Shown here: positions 60,652 through 64,000 of the stretch, piece after piece
Numbering within the stretch: the first letter of the stretch is position 1
Layout: every line of letters begins with the position of its first letter
From: Polynucleobacter sp. MWH-S4W17
GTDB lineage: Bacteria; Pseudomonadota; Gammaproteobacteria; Burkholderiales; Burkholderiaceae
Length of the DNA stretch: 64,000 nucleotides
Direction of reading: 5' to 3'
Assembly (NCBI RefSeq): GCF_018687535.1
Contig: NZ_CP061295.1
Location: forward strand, 1,550,001 to 1,614,000
Program-made: the position numbers and the translations under genes
The notes under the pieces: generated by a model
Seen by the model: only the letters and a program-made list of their open reading frames with translations
Told to the model about the DNA's origin: nothing
Database searches by the model: none

Positions 60652-61905
60652 CTAAGTCAGCCACATTTGGCGATATATGCCATCCCGATCATGATCTTGG
60701 GTTTGCTTGGCAACATTAAAAGGTCTGCCTCCCCTGGGATCCGTGCCTTTGCCAGCAATATATAACCAGTTGCCTTGATTGCTATAAACATCATAGTCAA
60801 TCAATTGATATTCAAACCAGGCACAACCCGCCTGCCAATCACCCCTCATGTCATAAATCCAATAGCTCGCCACAATTTGACGCATACGATTGGATAGATA
60901 GCCCGTTTTTTTCAATTCACGCATGCCAGCATCTATCAGTGATTCCCCAGTAGTACCAGATGACCATTTGATGAATTTTTCACTATCGAACTGGTTGCCA
61001 GGTAATTTACTTAAACCTTTGGAGTGATAGAGTCTTTTGTCATACTTGAAATGCAAAAACCGGAAGTAGTCTCTCCAGAGTAATTCAAACCAAAACCAGT
61101 AAGTTCCATCATTTGCTCCATGGCAAGATTCATAATCCGCTAATTGCTTTGCAATAGAACCCGCAGAGCAACAACCTTGCGCTAGCCATAGAGAGAATTT
61201 GCTGGAGTAATCTATACCAATCAGCTCATTACGTGTTTGCCTGTAGGTATCAGGAAGACGTCGCTCAAAATACTGCTGGATATGGGTATGAGCACTCCGC
61301 TCCCCGCCTCGAAACTTACTGCCACTAAATGTAGTGTTACTGTCAAATGCATTAATAGGGGGTATTTCGATAGCAGGTAATGAAGGAATGCTCTTGGGAG
61401 AATCAACAGGGGCAGAAAATCTTAAACCTCTCTTTTCAACTTGCTGACGAAATTGAGTAAAGACATCTGGCATCTCTTGCAATGGAAATGGTAAGGATTG
61501 AGCATCCAACATACTAGATTGCCATACTGGATTCACCCTAAAACCAGCACCACTTAATAGCGCCACTTGCTCCAACTCTTCAGGCGCTTGAATTTGCTCA
61601 CAATAAATACCATCTGCTTGAGTCTGAGCTTTTAATTTCTCAAATACATGCAAGACATCACCGGTGACCTCATATAGGTCCGATCCCAGTTCTCGTAGCT
61701 GACTGCGCAATTCCTGAAGAGATTGATCCAAAAATACCCGACGATGCTCCCCTACCCTCGGAAATCCCCATGCAGTATCTTGCTCTAAGTTGGGCTGATG
61801 AATATAGACTGGTAGCAGATGATCTGCTGACTTACACGCCTGTAAAAATGATGGGTTATCCGCCAGGCGGAGATCATTTCTAAACCAATAGATTGCAGTT
61901 GTCAT
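60652..61905 (-). CDS. cryptochrome-DASH-type photolyase
   Basis: A 417-residue DNA photolyase/cryptochrome. The antenna domain starts AIYWFRNDLRLADNPSFLQ; the FAD domain includes FSLWLAQGCCSAGSIAKQL, WFWFELLWRDYFRFLHFKY and GYLSNRMRQIVASYWI, and the end, VYSNQGNWLYIAGKGTDPRGGRPFNVAKQ, is the cryptochrome-DASH phrase. DASH proteins repair cyclobutane dimers in single-stranded DNA using blue light. Size is at the short end for the family. It overlaps the upstream exonuclease gene by 4 bp, so the two repair enzymes are made together. Confidence 0.93.
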   Translation of the reverse strand: MTTAIYWFRNDLRLADNPSFLQACKSADHLLPVYIHQPNLEQDTAWGFPRVGEHRRVFLDQSLQELRSQLRELGSDLYEVTGDVLHVFEKLKAQTQADGIYCEQIQAPEELEQVALLSGAGFRVNPVWQSSMLDAQSLPFPLQEMPDVFTQFRQQVEKRGLRFSAPVDSPKSIPSLPAIEIPPINAFDSNTTFSGSKFRGGERSAHTHIQQYFERRLPDTYRQTRNELIGIDYSSKFSLWLAQGCCSAGSIAKQLADYESCHGANDGTYWFWFELLWRDYFRFLHFKYDKRLYHSKGLSKLPGNQFDSEKFIKWSSGTTGESLIDAGMRELKKTGYLSNRMRQIVASYWIYDMRGDWQAGCAWFEYQLIDYDVYSNQGNWLYIAGKGTDPRGGRPFNVAKQTQDHDRDGIYRQMWLT

Positions 61906-63305
61906 TTATCTACACCAATCCGAATCACTTGATTTCTATAGGCACCCGATAGCGCCTTTTTGACTATCTTATAGATGTCGAGATCAAACTCCACTTCACC
62001 CGACTGTGCCAACTCATAAAGCTCATCCTGATTAATGGCAGTGCCCAAATAGCACCATTTATCGACCACAATCATCTCGCCACCCTCTTTAATGGCAATG
62101 GCTCCAGAATATGGCCAAACCTGAACCTTAAAGAGGTCCATGGCTGTTTTTAACTGTAAATTATGTAAGGCGATAGGGGTAATGTTGATGCAGGTTCCAC
62201 TGCATTGCTTTACTTGATAGCCAAAGCAAGATTTACCCTCAATACGCTTCTCCAAGCCAAGCAAGGCTTCGCATAAATGGTGTTTTTTTGCCAATGCCTT
62301 TAAATAAGCATGCGCCTCTCGCTTGCTATAGAACAAGCCGTATAAATTATCTTGCAAACCAGGAGCCAAATGATGATGAGTTACTAAAGAAGGTGTCAGA
62401 ACACCACTAACATCCTCCTCTAAGCTCCAGGCACAAAGATCCTTTGATCTACGTAGCTTAATATTCAGAGAAGGCATACGCTCTTTTATCAATCTCGACT
62501 CAAGAATTAAAGCGCCTAACTCTCCACTCGTCTCGATCCAATCAATATCGCGAACCTGCAAAGAAAGTTTCATTTCTTTACGTTGCGTTAAAGCACCCTG
62601 AAAATGCCCCATCACCCTGCTCCGCAAGGAAATACTTTTGCCAACATAAAGAGGGGTCTTATTTTCTCCATAAAAGATATAGCAACCTGGGCCATCGGGT
62701 ATGGAGTCAATTACACCCTGGTCTATGTTAGGGGGAAGACTAGCATTGCCAATGAGTTGGTTTATCGCCTCATTTAACTTTTCTTGCCCAAACTTTGACT
62801 CACACACACGCCAAAATTGAAGCAATAAATCAGCATCCCCTAGTGCACGATGTCTAGCACTTACCTTCAGTCCATGCGTACTAATGATGGTGTCGAGGTT
62901 ATGACGTGGCTGATCTGGGAAAAGTAATCGAGATAGCTTTACGGTACATAAAACTTTAGGCTTAAAGTCAATGCCAACCCTCTTAAAAGAGGCCTTGATA
63001 AAACCATAATCAAAGCGAGCGTTATGAGCGACAAATATTTTTCCCTCAAGCTCTTTTTTTAAATCTTCAGCCAACTCAGGAAAACAAGGCCGCCCTTGGA
63101 CCATTGATGGAGAAATGCCAGTCAGTCTTTGAATATTTTGTGGGATATAGGTTTGAGGATCAATCAACTTTTCCCACATCTGAACCTGATTACCCGCCAG
63201 GGTTTTAATTCCAATTTCAGTAATGCGGTCACGATCGAAATGAGACCCTGTGGTTTCAATATCTACAAAAGCTAAATCTGGGTAAGGGCTACGCTGACTG
63301 TTCAC
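61902..63305 (-). CDS. epsilon-type 3'-5' exonuclease/GIY-YIG (UvrC N-terminal-like) fusion nuclease
   Basis: A 467-residue fusion. Residues 1-165 are a DnaQ-type exonuclease: D15-x-E17 (FVDIETTG), N95/D99 (VAHNARFDYGF) and H152/D157 (SARHRALGDADL). Residues about 203-285 are a GIY-YIG nuclease (GPGCYIFYG, YVGKSISLRSRV, E269 in ILESRL). The next part has C345, C360, C368 and C372 (KSCFGYQVKQCSGTC), spaced 15-8-4; UvrC iron-sulfur cysteines are spaced 12-8-4. It thus resembles DnaQ joined to the N-terminal half of UvrC or to Cho. Likely a repair nuclease for damaged ends or bubbles. It overlaps the photolyase by 4 bp. Confidence 0.9.
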   Translation of the reverse strand: MNSQRSPYPDLAFVDIETTGSHFDRDRITEIGIKTLAGNQVQMWEKLIDPQTYIPQNIQRLTGISPSMVQGRPCFPELAEDLKKELEGKIFVAHNARFDYGFIKASFKRVGIDFKPKVLCTVKLSRLLFPDQPRHNLDTIISTHGLKVSARHRALGDADLLLQFWRVCESKFGQEKLNEAINQLIGNASLPPNIDQGVIDSIPDGPGCYIFYGENKTPLYVGKSISLRSRVMGHFQGALTQRKEMKLSLQVRDIDWIETSGELGALILESRLIKERMPSLNIKLRRSKDLCAWSLEEDVSGVLTPSLVTHHHLAPGLQDNLYGLFYSKREAHAYLKALAKKHHLCEALLGLEKRIEGKSCFGYQVKQCSGTCINITPIALHNLQLKTAMDLFKVQVWPYSGAIAIKEGGEMIVVDKWCYLGTAINQDELYELAQSGEVEFDLDIYKIVKKALSGAYRNQVIRIGVDK

Positions 63306-63325
63306 GCTATAAATGTTAATTCCAT

Positions 63326-63913
63326 TTAGCTTGCAGATGAACCTCTATTCAGATAGTCAGCAAAACTAAAAATAGAGTTTGGCCCGCGAGGCACATCCTC
63401 AATTTTTTTAAAGCTTGTTTTAACAACCTTTTGAGTTTCGCCTTTTTTCTTTTTTTCGTAACTAGGGTTGGCTTGCTTTTCTATTAGCAAGTATGGCTTT
63501 CGCTCCGGCGCAGTTTGAACCTCACTAAAGCGTGGAATGTAATCTTTGATAGCGGAGGCTAGCGTCACATTAGAGATGCAGCTCATCATGTAGGTTTCAA
63601 GTGATTGATAGAGCTCTTTAGCAATATCCGATACCTCTACTTTTTTCTTCTTAATTAGGTTCATTGCTAGAACGATATCCTTGATGGTAATAATTCTAGG
63701 ATCCTTTGAAAGCTGATACCCGCCTGCCCGACCTCTAACTGCAGTCACAAGACCCGACTCCCTTAGTGGACGCAGCAAAAGTTCGATACGACTGACTGAT
63801 ATATGCTGTCTTTTTGCTATCTCTGGAGCAGGGACAAGCTGCCCATTAGATGAATGGCTTGCAATATCTACGAGGGTATTTAGAGCTACCCTGACTGCTT
63901 TGGTGACTTCCAT
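63326..63913 (-). CDS. Rrf2 family transcriptional regulator
   Basis: A 195-residue winged-helix protein. The Rrf2 pattern is clear: VRVALNTLVDIASHSSNGQLVPAPEIAKRQHIS, LLRPLRESGLVTAVRGRAGGYQLSKDPRIITI. The iron-sulfur cysteines of IscR are missing: only one cysteine (MMSCISN) is found, so it is probably not an Fe-S sensor, or it uses another signal. Residues 140 to 195 form a basic tail with KKKKGETQ. It starts 20 bp upstream of the nuclease gene and is the first gene of the repair/YcaO array, which it may regulate. Confidence 0.9.
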   Translation of the reverse strand: MEVTKAVRVALNTLVDIASHSSNGQLVPAPEIAKRQHISVSRIELLLRPLRESGLVTAVRGRAGGYQLSKDPRIITIKDIVLAMNLIKKKKVEVSDIAKELYQSLETYMMSCISNVTLASAIKDYIPRFSEVQTAPERKPYLLIEKQANPSYEKKKKGETQKVVKTSFKKIEDVPRGPNSIFSFADYLNRGSSAS

Positions 63914-64000
63914 GGGAGTTTCTGCATAAAAGTTAGATTGAGGCTAGTATGAAACTGATCCGAAAAGTGTGCTGCAGCGCATTAATTAACCCTATCTAAC
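63914..64000. other. upstream region of the Rrf2 gene
   Basis: The window ends 87 bp before the Rrf2 start codon. GCTGCAGC (63971-63978) is a perfect 8-bp palindrome, and an imperfect inverted repeat pairs GTTAGAT at the window edge with AATCTAAC nearer the gene. No complete promoter can be assigned. Confidence 0.3.

Noticed and set aside
1..64000. CRISPR arrays, prophage, insertion sequences, tRNA or rRNA genes
   Set aside because: No regular repeat-spacer pattern, transposase, integrase, structural phage gene, tRNA-like cloverleaf or rRNA motif was recognised on either strand by eye. A tRNA scan and repeat search would settle this.

Overview
The window looks like a chromosomal segment of a free-living, aerobic to microaerobic betaproteobacterium of the Burkholderiaceae, most likely Polynucleobacter or a close relative. 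This is an inference from gene content and protein likeness: a Bug-type tricarboxylate binding protein, two phasins, a cbb3 oxidase cluster with an FNR-type regulator, System I cytochrome c maturation, YceI/cytochrome b561 pairs, and base composition in the mid-40s percent GC by eye. I see no rRNA, tRNA, insertion sequence, prophage or CRISPR array. Genes are tightly packed, many overlap by 4 bp, and the only gap over 300 bp (9320-9743) holds a possible gene remnant.

Layout. 1-2.1 kb: the tail of a cytochrome c', a cytochrome b561 and an MFS exporter. 2.1-9.3 kb: a catabolic and uptake cluster with a hydroxyacyl-CoA dehydrogenase-like enzyme, a D-2-hydroxyacid dehydrogenase, a dihydrodipicolinate synthase-family lyase, a TAXI-TRAP transporter and an enolase-superfamily dehydratase; it probably handles a sugar acid or other hydroxy acid. 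9.7-13.8 kb: an M23 peptidase, a universal stress protein, DUF2177 and a SulP anion transporter. 13.8-24.6 kb: the microaerobic respiration block (TauE/SafE-like protein, FNR, FixH, CcoG, CcoPQON, CcoS, CcoI and a translationally coupled MFS protein); a perfect FNR box sits 41.5 bp upstream of a predicted start site for ccoN. 24.7-28.7 kb: Bug protein, 2OG-Fe oxygenase, a TAXI-like membrane protein and an SDR. 28.7-35.5 kb: ccmABCDEFGHI, which makes the c-type haem proteins needed by CcoO and CcoP, behind a consensus-like sigma70 promoter.

35.7-38.4 kb: a MarR-flavodoxin-cytochrome b561-YceI-YceI operon, probably for quinone or electrophile stress. 38.5-45.5 kb: mixed housekeeping and stress genes (MBL hydrolase, quinone reductase, Cu-Zn SOD, chalcone isomerase-like, DCC thiol protein, DUF2237, HDAC-like, phasin). 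45.6-53.1 kb: a run of exported proteins on one strand (SYLF lipoprotein, amidohydrolase, Ntn-type amide hydrolase, three putative outer-membrane barrels, a COG4315 lipoprotein, an OmpA lipoprotein). 53.3-57.4 kb: ahpC-ahpF, DUF1622, nitroreductase, phasin. 57.6-63.9 kb: a same-strand array of Rrf2 regulator, exonuclease/UvrC-N-like fusion nuclease, cryptochrome-DASH photolyase, OsmC-YcaO fusion and nitroreductase.

The strongest candidates for something undescribed are this last array and the exported amide hydrolase/barrel cluster. Nothing here was compared against a database; family names rest on motifs recognised by eye.
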